From the NCBI RefSeq assembly GCF_004005995.1, contig NZ_CP034767.1, positions 1,240,001 through 1,304,000 of the forward strand: a DNA stretch of 64,000 bases. Direction: 5' to 3'. A model generated the notes under the pieces. The model was not told the DNA's origin, did no database searches, and saw only the letters and a list, made by a program, of their open reading frames with translations. The translations under genes were made by a program, and so were the position numbers. Below are positions 35,827-43,251 of this stretch, one piece after another (the stretch's first letter is position 1; each line of letters starts with the position of its first letter). Origin of the DNA: Devosia sp. 1566. GTDB taxonomy: Bacteria; Pseudomonadota; Alphaproteobacteria; Rhizobiales; Devosiaceae.

Positions 35827-35848
35827 CCCAACGGGGGTGTTGGGGTCT
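35823..35848. repeat. Perfect 10-bp hairpin
   Basis: AGACCCCAAC (35823-35832) and GTTGGGGTCT (35839-35848) are exact inverted copies around GGGGGT. There is no T-tract, so a terminator is unlikely. It abuts the kinase remnant and could be a recombination or processing structure. Confidence 0.6.
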
Positions 35849-35949
35849 AAGTGGGTGGGTGTAGCTAGGGCCACGATGGGCAGTCGCTACCATCAGTGCC
35901 GCCCAGCCTTAGGGGCTGCAGGAGCATAGGTCTGGCCTCCGGCTCCCCA

Positions 35950-36144
35950 CTACAACGCGGGCCTAAGCCGTTCAGCGGCGACTTGGAAATCAACAACGTT
36001 CTGGCCAACATTGCGATGTGCGATGCTGGACGTGTAGGTTAGCGCAATAGCGCGCTCGATCATTTCTTCCAGCTCAACTGAAGTTGGATCGTTGTAAGGT
36101 AGGACTACTAAGGCCTGCTCGAGGAAGCCCCTGACCAGTGTCAT
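35950..36144 (-). CDS. Small hypothetical protein, low confidence
   Basis: 64 residues from ATG 36144. A helical peptide (NDPTSVELEEMIERAIALTY) with no known motif and no clear ribosome-binding site; its start overlaps the start of a divergent small gene. Confidence 0.35.
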   Translation of the reverse strand: MTLVRGFLEQALVVLPYNDPTSVELEEMIERAIALTYTSSIAHRNVGQNVVDFQVAAERLRPAL

Positions 36145-36488
36145 ACGTGTTGGCAAATGGAGCCCCCGTTCGCTGCGTTGAGTACATCGTTGGAGCTACA
36201 TCGTTAGAGCTGCCGTTTGCTCGTACCCCTAACGGCTCAAGCGCAGTTTTAAACGCGCTTGATGCTGATTGTACGCGACCCCGTTCCGGCAGCCGAGAAG
36301 TGCCGGAGTCGGCCCATGTCCATTGCCATTGTTCCAAGCATTCAGACCTGAGCCAGGCGTTGAAGCAGCTGCATCCGGAGATGACCGAACAAGACATTGC
36401 GCAGAAGCTTGGCGCGGCACCCTCTGACGTTCGCCATGCACTCAGGGCCAAGCAGAGGGTGCGGAAGAAGTTCGGTCAGCGCGATTGA
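36138..36488 (+). CDS. Hypothetical protein with C-terminal HTH-like segment
   Basis: 116 residues from GTG 36138; no ribosome-binding site is visible, so the true start may be later. The C-terminal 45 residues (HPEMTEQDIAQKLGAAPSDV, then RHALRAKQRVRKKFG) look like a small HTH with a basic tail. The N-terminal half is of doubtful quality. Followed 6 nt later by another unknown gene, so possibly co-transcribed. Confidence 0.4.
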   Translation: MSYVLANGAPVRCVEYIVGATSLELPFARTPNGSSAVLNALDADCTRPRSGSREVPESAHVHCHCSKHSDLSQALKQLHPEMTEQDIAQKLGAAPSDVRHALRAKQRVRKKFGQRD

Positions 36489-36494
36489 TCTGCC

Positions 36495-36968
36495 ATGGTC
36501 CCGGCCAGGCTACAGTGGCACCGCGAAGGAACGCGGTTCGTTGCCTACCCATTAGGGCGCCGGCATCCGGAGCGTGGCGCCGCTATTGAGTTGCGTCAGC
36601 ATCTTCCAACCGGCCGTCAATGGTTCTGGATGGTCGCCTGGCCCAAGTGGTTTGAGCAGAACGGGCAGGCGGCCGACAAACAAGCTGCAGCAGATGCGGC
36701 AACCGAAGCTTGGTGGGCGCATGTGGCTACGCCCATACCGCGGGACGTAGAAACCGAAATCGATGTGCTGGTGGCACGGGTGTTGGTGGCGCCGCCACCC
36801 AACTACCTGTTCAGCGAGGATAGTGAGTTCCTTCGTAAGCTGATCAGTGCGCTGCGTCTGCAGTTCGAAGCGCAGATGCGGGCGGGTGAGACGCCAAAGG
36901 TGGTAGAGGATCTGCTGACAAACCTATCGGCGGAGCTGTACCGGCGGCGGGTAGCCCGAGCACTTTGA
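36495..36968 (+). CDS. Hypothetical protein
   Basis: 157 residues. The first half is tryptophan-rich (RQWFWMVAWPKWFEQNG, AWWAHVA) and the second half is helical (EFLRKLISALRLQFEAQMRA). No family recognised and no signal or membrane segment. Good coding quality throughout; the gene converges with the large membrane protein at 36988. Confidence 0.6.
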   Translation: MVPARLQWHREGTRFVAYPLGRRHPERGAAIELRQHLPTGRQWFWMVAWPKWFEQNGQAADKQAAADAATEAWWAHVATPIPRDVETEIDVLVARVLVAPPPNYLFSEDSEFLRKLISALRLQFEAQMRAGETPKVVEDLLTNLSAELYRRRVARAL

Positions 36969-36987
36969 CCGTCAGTCTCCAAAGGGT

Positions 36988-38745
36988 TCAAGCAATGCTC
37001 TGTTCGGCCCGGGGGCCGCAGACATTTCCGGCCCGGTGGCGCCGGCTCCCGACCTCGATCAGATAAAAGAATGGGCCAAACGCTCCCCACAGAAACGGCG
37101 CCCCAACGTAAGCCCAGTTGGCAGTTGGTGATACAAGAATGCAGACCGCTGCGATAACTCCCATGGCGGCAGTAATTGCGTAGACATTTGGCGCATGGCG
37201 GAATGACAACGCTAACAGCACGATGAACGCCGACAGTGGGAGGATGTTGGTCAGTGACCCGCTCAAGGCCCTGATCGGCGCCAGCACTGCTCTGTGTAAC
37301 CATTCAGGCTGATATTCCTGAACGGCAGCAAAACTGTCAGATTTGGCCATGTGAAAATCCGGCGTGTCCCGCCGAGCGTATTTGTCCACAATCTGCCACG
37401 TGCGGCTGCCTAGTGTGACCGCTGTTCTGTAAAGGGCGCGCCATACAGCAGGCACCGGGTCTTGGGCTATGGCACCGGGCAGATTGTTTCGTAGTTCGCG
37501 TGTAGCTTTCAACTGCTCCTCAGCTGGACGCGCAGAGACAAAATCCCAAAAGAAGTTCTCGGGGCCCGCTGCGCAAAGCGTCTCGACGGGGCCCAATTCG
37601 GCAAAGATGGATACTATATCTGGATGGCCCGGGGCACAGGCGTAGGGGTGGGCGATGTCGGCAAGAACGGTAAGAGCATATTCGCTACCCTCGCCGGCCT
37701 TATAGAGGGCGGGCACTGCGAAGTTGAGGGCGAGCACCATAGCTACACTCGCCGCAGCCCCGGTTGCCACTAGGCGCCTGCTATATAGACGCAGGCACAA
37801 CGGGAACATCACGAGCAGTAGCAAAGCGTATTCTGCTCTAAGGGCAACCGCCAAACCGATCAGTACTGTAAACCACCAGAAACGAGCTCGCGTTGCCCCT
37901 GTCGCGGACGCTACGAAAAAAACGGCAATGGCAAGCAGCACTACAGCCGGAGCCAAGAAATACCGCTGGCTAACGAACTGCACCGCCGTGAACTGGGGGC
38001 TGAGCGCAACAATCACGAGCAAAGCGAACGACGCAACCACTCCTCCTTTACGTCCAGTCTTGATCCATCCAAGCACCAGCACCAGTAAGAACAGGGTTGA
38101 AAAGACGAGTTGGCCAAGTATCAGGTGCGGAGTTCCAAGCGGCATAACCAGCTTGGTGTATAGTGCATAGACGGGGCTGTACCAGGTGACGAACTCGCCG
38201 GCGTTCGTCCTGCCAAGGATGGTGTCTGAGGTGAAGAAACCCGGATAGAAGGCCACCAGCTTCAAGCCCAAAATTAATCCTGCGACGGCCAAAGGCCAGT
38301 CTGTTTTCCAAGAAAAGCGCACATCTGGTAGTCTAGCTGCAGCGACGGCAGTGCCAGCTAAGACAGACAAAACCAGTAGGAAGATCAGCCTCTCAAGGGA
38401 GAACACCCCACTCTGAGCGGTGTCTATTGCAGCACGGCCATTCTCATCCAGGGTGAAGGGCCTGCTAAAACCGTCCTTCATCAGAACATACTGGCTTCCT
38501 GGAGAGCCTCGGAAGTACACAGTTCTAGGAAAGTCCGCTTGCTGGGGCCCAATGCTCGCTGTGCCGTCAGGCTCAAAAGGCACCTTGACGCTGTTCTCGT
38601 AGAATTTGCTCAGATACAGATCATCCGCTGCGCTGGAAATGGCTCTAACTTCATAAAGTCCGTGTGCCGCCTGCAGCCCACCAAAGCCGGCGACGAACAC
38701 CGTCAGCGTCGCCAGTACCGCTAGCCCAATCCGTGCAGTATGCAT
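36988..38745 (-). CDS. Large polytopic membrane protein, GT-C glycosyltransferase-like
   Basis: 585 residues from ATG 38745, with CGGAGG 8 nt upstream. An N-terminal anchor (about 5-28) is followed by a periplasmic domain of about 90 residues. About ten membrane segments then follow (roughly 115-330 and 480-560), with a second soluble loop at about 340-470. The order of an extracytoplasmic loop and many helices is that of membrane sugar transferases using lipid-linked donors. The first-loop acidic residues expected (SDTILGRTNAGEF near 195) are suggestive only. No polysaccharide cluster surrounds it. Confidence 0.75.
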   Translation of the reverse strand: MHTARIGLAVLATLTVFVAGFGGLQAAHGLYEVRAISSAADDLYLSKFYENSVKVPFEPDGTASIGPQQADFPRTVYFRGSPGSQYVLMKDGFSRPFTLDENGRAAIDTAQSGVFSLERLIFLLVLSVLAGTAVAAARLPDVRFSWKTDWPLAVAGLILGLKLVAFYPGFFTSDTILGRTNAGEFVTWYSPVYALYTKLVMPLGTPHLILGQLVFSTLFLLVLVLGWIKTGRKGGVVASFALLVIVALSPQFTAVQFVSQRYFLAPAVVLLAIAVFFVASATGATRARFWWFTVLIGLAVALRAEYALLLLVMFPLCLRLYSRRLVATGAAASVAMVLALNFAVPALYKAGEGSEYALTVLADIAHPYACAPGHPDIVSIFAELGPVETLCAAGPENFFWDFVSARPAEEQLKATRELRNNLPGAIAQDPVPAVWRALYRTAVTLGSRTWQIVDKYARRDTPDFHMAKSDSFAAVQEYQPEWLHRAVLAPIRALSGSLTNILPLSAFIVLLALSFRHAPNVYAITAAMGVIAAVCILVSPTANWAYVGAPFLWGAFGPFFYLIEVGSRRHRAGNVCGPRAEQSIA

Positions 38746-38845
38746 GCAGATTCCTCCGACAAGAAACTTGCTGGCACGCCCGCGAGGCCGCGGCAATAGG
38801 GTTGGCTGCATGTGCTCCGTGAGTAGCTTGCCCCATCACGCGCAA

Positions 38846-38872
38846 CAAAAAGCCCGCCGGTTAGGGCGGGCT
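38846..38872 (-). terminator. Rho-independent terminator of the 40196-38895 gene set
   Basis: AGCCCGCC (38851-38858) and GGCGGGCT (38865-38872) form the stem; the A-run at 38846-38850 is the T-tract on the minus strand. Confidence 0.8.
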
Positions 38873-38894
38873 AGGTGCTTTGGAGAGGGCCTGG

Positions 38895-39655
38895 CTACGC
38901 TGCTCGTTTATATACCGACTGGTCAGCCTCAAGCTTAATCACGCTCGTTGTCCACTGCGACAGCAGGCCGACGTCTGCAGGGTCGGTCCGCTTTTCGGCC
39001 GAGAGTACTGCTGTTCGTAGCGGGCTGTCCTCGAGCTGCGCTACGTCCTGGAACTTCACGATGGCGCCGTTGATGGAAACGTGGTGGGGCGTGACCAGGT
39101 CAAAGAGTACGCGCCCATGCTCTCCATCAACCAACGCAGCAAAGGTGCGCACTCTGCTCGACCGCCCCGGTAGAGAGATATCAAACGCTGCCCGCCCTTT
39201 GAAGGCCGCCCCAAGCTTGTCTTGCAGTTCACGCCGAAGGGAAACTTCCTTATCTTCCGACATGCGTTCGGCTGTCATCCCGACGGCCATGCGGCTCGCA
39301 GAGCCGACAAAGATTACGCTATTAGCGAGCCAGTCTAAATTGACCCGAGCTGCAAACATCATGTGTCCGTCGAATTGGATGCCGTTGCGATGCGCGACAG
39401 ATGGAGCCAAACGACTGAACGTTCCCGTCCCACCAAGGTGCTCAGCGGCCAAATAGCCGGCCCCTTGGTCGTTCACGACGAACTCGTCTCCGTGTTTCTG
39501 AATGCGAACTACAACTGCGTCCCCCCGGGATATATCTGGGGAAGAGCAATCAGGCCCTCGCCATTCACGGTATCGGTCAGCACGAGGTTGCGGGCAAGCT
39601 GTTCTAGGATGCCCTTCATTTCGTCGGTCTTGTTCAGACTATCGTGGTGGAGCAT
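38895..39655 (-). pseudogene. DUF1828-like gene with a frameshift at a C6/G6 run
   Basis: The gene starts at ATG 39655 with GGAGGAACC just upstream and reads MLHHDSLNKTDEMKGILEQL... to PQIYPGG, then hits TAG at 39509-39511. Adding one base to the run at 39521-39526 joins it to the next frame: PGGDAVVVRIQKHGDEFVVN, which continues to 38895. The joined product is about 253 residues and looks like DUF1828 (VVRIQKHGDEFVVNDQGAGY-type core) with a C-terminal extension. It may be a sequencing error, a pseudogene or a phase-variable tract. Function unknown; it ends a three-gene minus-strand set. Confidence 0.7.
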
Positions 39656-39981
39656 GGCGGTTCCTCCATCCATAGACCGGGGACAACGAACGCAGTTCGT
39701 GTGGCGAACATCAACGCTGTCAGACCAAGGAACGGGCGACCGGGGCGGACCAGTTCCGGCCCCTTCATGTTGATCCTGAGCCCGAGTTTCACCTCACCAT
39801 CAACCCCAAGCGGCCGGGTAAAATGAACCTCGCGTCCGGCGTTGTGCTTTCGTGTTTCCCATTCAGGGTTATCGCTGACGACCTTCTCGGCCGCGCAAAC
39901 AGCCTTCAGACCGTCGATACCCCAAGAACGGGCGCTCAAGTAATGCTCCGGGCTTTGAGCTTGTGGGCTGCGCTCATGCAT
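39634..39981 (-). CDS. Hypothetical partner of the DUF1828-like gene
   Basis: 115 residues from ATG 39981. It ends 22 nt inside the DUF1828-like gene start, so the two are coupled. The C-terminal two thirds (HFTRPLGVDGEVKLGLRINM, KGPELVRPGRPFLGLTALMF) form a beta-rich sequence; no named family. The 5' end overlaps the upstream gene by 46 nt. Confidence 0.55.
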   Translation of the reverse strand: MHERSPQAQSPEHYLSARSWGIDGLKAVCAAEKVVSDNPEWETRKHNAGREVHFTRPLGVDGEVKLGLRINMKGPELVRPGRPFLGLTALMFATRTAFVVPGLWMEEPPCSTTIV

Positions 39982-40196
39982 TCCCCTTTTGGCGGAACAT
40001 CTTTCGCGCCGGAAGCCTTGAGCGCGGCTTCAACTTCATCCAGAAATCGTGTCCACATAGGCTTGCCCTCGTGCAGGGCATCTGGCTGGATCTTGTACGC
40101 TTTACAGCGCTCGCGGCACGCTTTCTCTCTCGGGTCTACGGGGTTACGCGGGCGGGGGGCGCGCTTCGGGCGCTTGGGCTTGGGGTCGGGGGGCAC
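39936..40196 (-). CDS. Small basic hypothetical protein
   Basis: 86 residues from GTG 40196. A Pro/Arg/Lys-rich start (PPDPKPKRPKRAPRPRNP) is followed by a helical part with two cysteines (EKACRERCKAY) and a third (KGECMSAAH). First gene of the three-gene set. No family recognised; the start is uncertain. Confidence 0.45.
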   Translation of the reverse strand: MPPDPKPKRPKRAPRPRNPVDPREKACRERCKAYKIQPDALHEGKPMWTRFLDEVEAALKASGAKDVPPKGECMSAAHKLKARSIT

Positions 40197-40296
40197 TCAC
40201 ACATTTCCCTTAGGCTCGATATCCTCAAGCCTTATCTCTTCCTCGCAACGAGTATGGCGAGTCTGTCACGCTCCGTCGACTCGCATTCTGCTGCCC

Positions 40297-40356
40297 CTAT
40301 AGAGCGTTGACCACCGGCTTCTTCACGTCGGTTCCCTCACGCCGGCTGTTGTTCAC
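40297..40356 (-). pseudogene. 3' remnant of an SRAP-domain gene
   Basis: On the minus strand the segment reads VNNSRREGTDVKKPVVNAL then a stop at 40297-40299. This is nearly identical to the last residues of the intact SRAP gene at 40823 (VNNSRYEGTDVKKPLVNPL). About 51 bp of matching DNA remain, and the rest of the gene is missing on this side. Confidence 0.75.
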
Positions 40357-40416
40357 CTCCGACCGATATGGCGCGTGCTGATAGGTTTGCCGATTCCTCG
40401 GACGCAGCACTATTTG

Positions 40417-40737
40417 CTAGTCAGGCCAGCCAATATAGGTGGGCGACGGGTCGCACACATTGAGCGGCTTGAAAATGATGTGCTTGCCGTTCGTGAAATC
40501 AATACGCGTGTTCCTCGCGCAACGGCCGCCGTCTTCGACAGTCACGGTCAGCCTGCAATGGGTGTTAATGCACGGCGGGTTAGTGCCAACCTCCTCGGCT
40601 CTCAGCACATCAATCTTGGCAACTTCCCAATCAATAGTGTTGACGATGAAGACCTTGTATTCTGCAGCATGAGTCATGCCGCAGAGCATCAAGCTTGCAA
40701 GAACGCCTGCTGCTAACTTGACGGTGAACATCTTCAT
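40417..40737 (-). CDS. Small secreted hypothetical protein
   Basis: 106 residues from ATG 40737. A signal peptide (VKLAAGVLASLMLCGMTHAA) precedes a mature part of about 80 residues with four cysteines (PPCINTHCRL, GRCARN, NVCDPS), likely two disulfides. No family recognised. It lies between the SRAP 3' remnant and the intact SRAP gene. Confidence 0.65.
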   Translation of the reverse strand: MKMFTVKLAAGVLASLMLCGMTHAAEYKVFIVNTIDWEVAKIDVLRAEEVGTNPPCINTHCRLTVTVEDGGRCARNTRIDFTNGKHIIFKPLNVCDPSPTYIGWPD

Positions 40738-40822
40738 CCTTTCAGAGTTTTGACCAGTGGGAGTTGTCACAAGAGCCTCAGAGCTGCAAGTTGAATCCGG
40801 CTGACCAGTGTGACCTGTTCAT

Positions 40823-41512
40823 TCAAAGCGGATTGACCAGCGGCTTCTTCACATCCGTACCCTCATACCGGCTGTTGTTCACGGCGCGGCTTATCCGGTG
40901 GAACTGCAGCTGGCTATCCAGCTGATTGTCGAGCAGCAACCCCTTCGCCTCATCGCCCTGAGCTTCGCCTGACAGCCAGGCGTCATAGGCGTCCTCCTCC
41001 AGTATCACCGGCATGCGCCCATGGATGTGCGCGATGTGCTCCACGGCCGGCGCCGTGATGATGGTGCAGCTGGTCACGCCCAGGTTGTCGTTGTGGGCCC
41101 ATAGCCCAGCAAAGCTGAAGCCGCGGTGCTCCGGTAGATAGAGGAGCCACGGGTCTTTCTTCCCGTCGTCCGGATTGGTGGTCCACTCAATATAGGCGTC
41201 GGCCGGGATCAGGCAGCGGCGCTTCTTGAACGGCTCACGAAAAGCCGGCGAGGTGTCAATCGTCTCAATGCGGGCATTGAACATCGTGGCTTTGGGCACT
41301 TCCTTGGCCCAGAACGGCACCAACCACCAGCGGCCTTGGTCCAGTTCGCGGTTGCCCGCCTTGTCGTGGTGAACGAACTGCACGTCCTGCGTCGGGGCAA
41401 TGTTGTAGCGCGGCTGCATGTTGGAGGGCGCGATCGGGTAAAGCTCATCGCTGAGCTTGTAGAGGGCGTGAAGGTCGGCCCAGGTCATCTCGTTGGTGAA
41501 GCGGCCGCACAA
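40823..41512 (-). CDS. SOS response-associated peptidase (SRAP, YedK/HMCES family)
   Basis: 229 residues from a TTG at 41512, chosen because SRAP enzymes need Cys at position 2 and the TTG is followed by CGRFTNE. Other family marks are YNIAPTQDV (about 44-52), ATMFNARIET (about 85), RRCLIPADAYIEW with the catalytic glutamate (about 108-120) and AHIHGRMPVIL with the histidine (about 170). SRAP proteins crosslink to abasic sites in single-stranded DNA and shield them. It sits between the 3' and 5' remnants of another SRAP copy. ATG is absent near this start, whereas the remnant at 42046 has one. Confidence 0.93.
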   Translation of the reverse strand: MCGRFTNEMTWADLHALYKLSDELYPIAPSNMQPRYNIAPTQDVQFVHHDKAGNRELDQGRWWLVPFWAKEVPKATMFNARIETIDTSPAFREPFKKRRCLIPADAYIEWTTNPDDGKKDPWLLYLPEHRGFSFAGLWAHNDNLGVTSCTIITAPAVEHIAHIHGRMPVILEEDAYDAWLSGEAQGDEAKGLLLDNQLDSQLQFHRISRAVNNSRYEGTDVKKPLVNPL

Positions 41513-41520
41513 GACGCGAT

Positions 41521-41937
41521 TTACCTTTGCAACTGAGATCGAGCAGCTTGCGACGCTTGCTTCAGGGTCTCGCATACAGCCATGACCGCCGCTTGGTCGG
41601 TGTGACTGTAGATCTGCTCCCACTGCTTACCCATGGCTGCCTCGCTGAAGACATCAGGTGTCACTCCGTTCTCTGGCGTGCTGTACACGCCTAGAAAGTC
41701 GACGTTCCACCGGATCAACTCTAACTGCTTAGGGGTCCAGCCAAGCTCACAATTATCGTTGGCGACAATTACCATAGATAGAGACTCAAGGCCGATCCCC
41801 GCTGCGGACAAGGCATTCCGAATGTCAGCTTCAGGGCCTCGCTTGTTGGCGAAATCTTCAAGCTGGAGTTCCTGCGCGAGAGTGGATCCGCAAAGCAAAG
41901 ATGCAGCAAGAAAGACGGCGATCAGCTTCATCATCAA
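41521..41937 (-). CDS. Small secreted hypothetical protein
   Basis: 138 residues from ATG 41937 (GGGAG 4-5 nt upstream; two further in-frame methionines follow). A signal peptide (LIAVFLAASLLCGSTLAQ) is followed by a soluble helical mature domain with two cysteines (NDNCELGW, MAVCETLK). No known family. It ends 8 nt before the SRAP start and appears to have been inserted behind the original SRAP start at 42046. Confidence 0.65.
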   Translation of the reverse strand: MMMKLIAVFLAASLLCGSTLAQELQLEDFANKRGPEADIRNALSAAGIGLESLSMVIVANDNCELGWTPKQLELIRWNVDFLGVYSTPENGVTPDVFSEAAMGKQWEQIYSHTDQAAVMAVCETLKQASQAARSQLQR

Positions 41938-42001
41938 ACTCCCGGCTTCGCTTGGCTAATCCTACGCATACTCCTGCGCGGTGCCACAAGAGCGCGGCCT
42001 T

Positions 42002-42046
42002 CTAGATATCCGCCCAGGTCATCTCATTGGTGAAGCGGCCGCACAT
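42002..42046 (-). pseudogene. 5' remnant of an SRAP-domain gene
   Basis: ATG 42046 begins MCGRFTNEMTWADI and then stops (42002-42004). It matches the intact SRAP N-terminus; 33 of 34 nt agree between 42014-42047 and 41478-41512 around the start. The ATG lies 2 nt after the stop of the LuxR-type gene, the arrangement expected of the original operon. Confidence 0.75.
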
Positions 42047-42048
42047 CG

Positions 42049-42321
42049 TCAGGCACCCTGCTTTTCGATGAGGCCCATTAGCCGGTCAACTTGGAGCTCC
42101 AGCTTTTCAATCCGAGCATCGAGCGCAGCTAAGGTTTCCATGTTCAGCAGTGCGGCAAGGTGAGCAGCGTTCCGGGCCTTAAGCTTGATCATCGCATGGG
42201 CCCGATAAACCTCTACAGTCCGACCAGAGAGTCCCAAAACCGCTCCCGCCTCGGCGCAAGTCAGACCCTGCGCCGTAAGCTCTGCCACTTGGCGCTCTCT
42301 GCTCGATAGCTCTTCCCGCAT
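42049..42321 (-). CDS. LuxR-type HTH protein
   Basis: 90 residues. A GerE-type HTH occupies about 5-60 (LSSRERQVAELTAQGLTCAE, AGAVLGLSGRTVEVYRAHAM), followed by a coiled-coil-like tail (ALDARIEKLELQVDRLMGLI). No sensor domain, so it may respond through partners. Its start overlaps the upstream reading frame by TGATG, and it directly precedes the original SRAP start, hinting that it once co-regulated DNA-repair genes. Confidence 0.85.
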   Translation of the reverse strand: MREELSSRERQVAELTAQGLTCAEAGAVLGLSGRTVEVYRAHAMIKLKARNAAHLAALLNMETLAALDARIEKLELQVDRLMGLIEKQGA

Positions 42322-42446
42322 CAGTTATACCCCGGAAACTCCCTAAGTGTGCCCCACTCGTCGCGCCAAAGCGAGCGCTCCTGGAGGCTGATCACCACCC
42401 GCTCAAATGCCCACAGGGCGCAGAGGAACTCGGCGCGCCAACGCAT
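42321..42446 (-). CDS. Very small hypothetical protein, low confidence
   Basis: 41 residues from ATG 42446, MRWRAEFLCALWAFERVVIS and so on, with stop overlapping the LuxR-type start. The peptide composition looks protein-like (tryptophan-rich, amphipathic). No ribosome-binding site is seen, and it overlaps the 42403 gene by 44 nt. It may be the shifted end of that gene rather than a separate one. Confidence 0.35.
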   Translation of the reverse strand: MRWRAEFLCALWAFERVVISLQERSLWRDEWGTLREFPGYN

Positions 42447-42663
42447 CAGGAACGGAGTAGGGACCTTCCATGGTGGAGAGCACCTTATCGCCGCCGGTGA
42501 TCCAGTCCGGCCAGTAGATCGAGGCGACAGTCTCGGGGACGATCAGCCCAAGCTTTTCCAGCACTGCCGTATCGCCTCCAACGCCAACAGTGATTGCGTC
42601 GAGCGCCACCTCATCGTCGTCATCGGTCCATTGGTAGGGGTCGGCATCACTTCCGCTTGGCAA
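42403..42663 (-). CDS. Small hypothetical protein
   Basis: 86 residues from TTG 42663, overlapping the upstream gene by 17 nt. Acidic start (DADPYQWTDDDDEVALDAIT), then a hydrophobic middle (VLEKLGLIVPETVASIYWPD). No known family. Part of the tightly packed operon. Confidence 0.5.
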   Translation of the reverse strand: MPSGSDADPYQWTDDDDEVALDAITVGVGGDTAVLEKLGLIVPETVASIYWPDWITGGDKVLSTMEGPYSVPDALARRVPLRPVGI

Positions 42664-42808
42664 ACTCGTCGGCCTTCCGGTCTAGATCATTGAGGAAATG
42701 GCGCGACCTGGTCTGGTCTGCGACCTCCGCCTCGACGGCTGGCCCGACGAGCTTCCCCACCTCATCCAGCAGATCCGGCTTTCGCCTCGGCACCACCGGC
42801 AGGCGCAT
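42647..42808 (-). CDS. Small hypothetical protein
   Basis: 53 residues from ATG 42808, which overlaps the nuclease stop as TGATG. Basic and helical (RRKPDLLDEVGKLVGPAVEA, then FLNDLDRKADEFAKRK). No family recognised; coupled to its neighbours. Confidence 0.5.
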   Translation of the reverse strand: MRLPVVPRRKPDLLDEVGKLVGPAVEAEVADQTRSRHFLNDLDRKADEFAKRK

Positions 42809-43251
42809 CAGTTGCACCACCACTCTTCGCCATCCGGCCAAGCAACAGCAAGCCGCTCCTCAATCAGGATGTCACCCACGTCTCGACCGCCAATCCGTAT
42901 GGTCGCCAAGCGGCGCTTTTCTTCCGTTGCATCAAGGCCTCCGCGCTCGATGGTCCACTCGTTGCTGTTCAGCAGCTCAAGCATGCGGGCACTCGCCTGC
43001 CGCGCTAGCGCCTTCTCGCGATCTCCGCCGCAGATATGAGTCTGTGGCTCTGGGGTGTCAAAGCCCTCCAGTCGGATCTTCTCACCAGAGAGCCACAGGG
43101 TGTCCCCGTCCACCAAGCACGTTTTGGTCGGCGTGTTTCGTTGGTTGCCGCACATCTCGAGGCGCAAGCGAGGATGGGGTTGAGCTGCCGCGGGGAGGGC
43201 AGTTTGCAGCATCAAGACCGCGGCAATTAGCAGTGTGGCGTGCTTCATCAA
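42808..43251 (-). CDS. Staphylococcal-nuclease-like (thermonuclease family) protein, secreted
   Basis: 147 residues with a signal peptide (ATLLIAAVLMLQTALPAAAQ). The SNase core is visible: CLVDGDTLWLSGEKIRLEGF (about 45-64) gives the calcium-binding Asp and the catalytic-site Arg region, and DREKALARQASARMLELL follows. A cysteine-rich start and end (EMCGNQRN, EEWWCN) may form disulfides. The family cleaves DNA and RNA or is inactive; the terminal Glu/Arg triad looks only partly kept. It overlaps the genes before and after it. Confidence 0.85.
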   Translation of the reverse strand: MMKHATLLIAAVLMLQTALPAAAQPHPRLRLEMCGNQRNTPTKTCLVDGDTLWLSGEKIRLEGFDTPEPQTHICGGDREKALARQASARMLELLNSNEWTIERGGLDATEEKRRLATIRIGGRDVGDILIEERLAVAWPDGEEWWCN

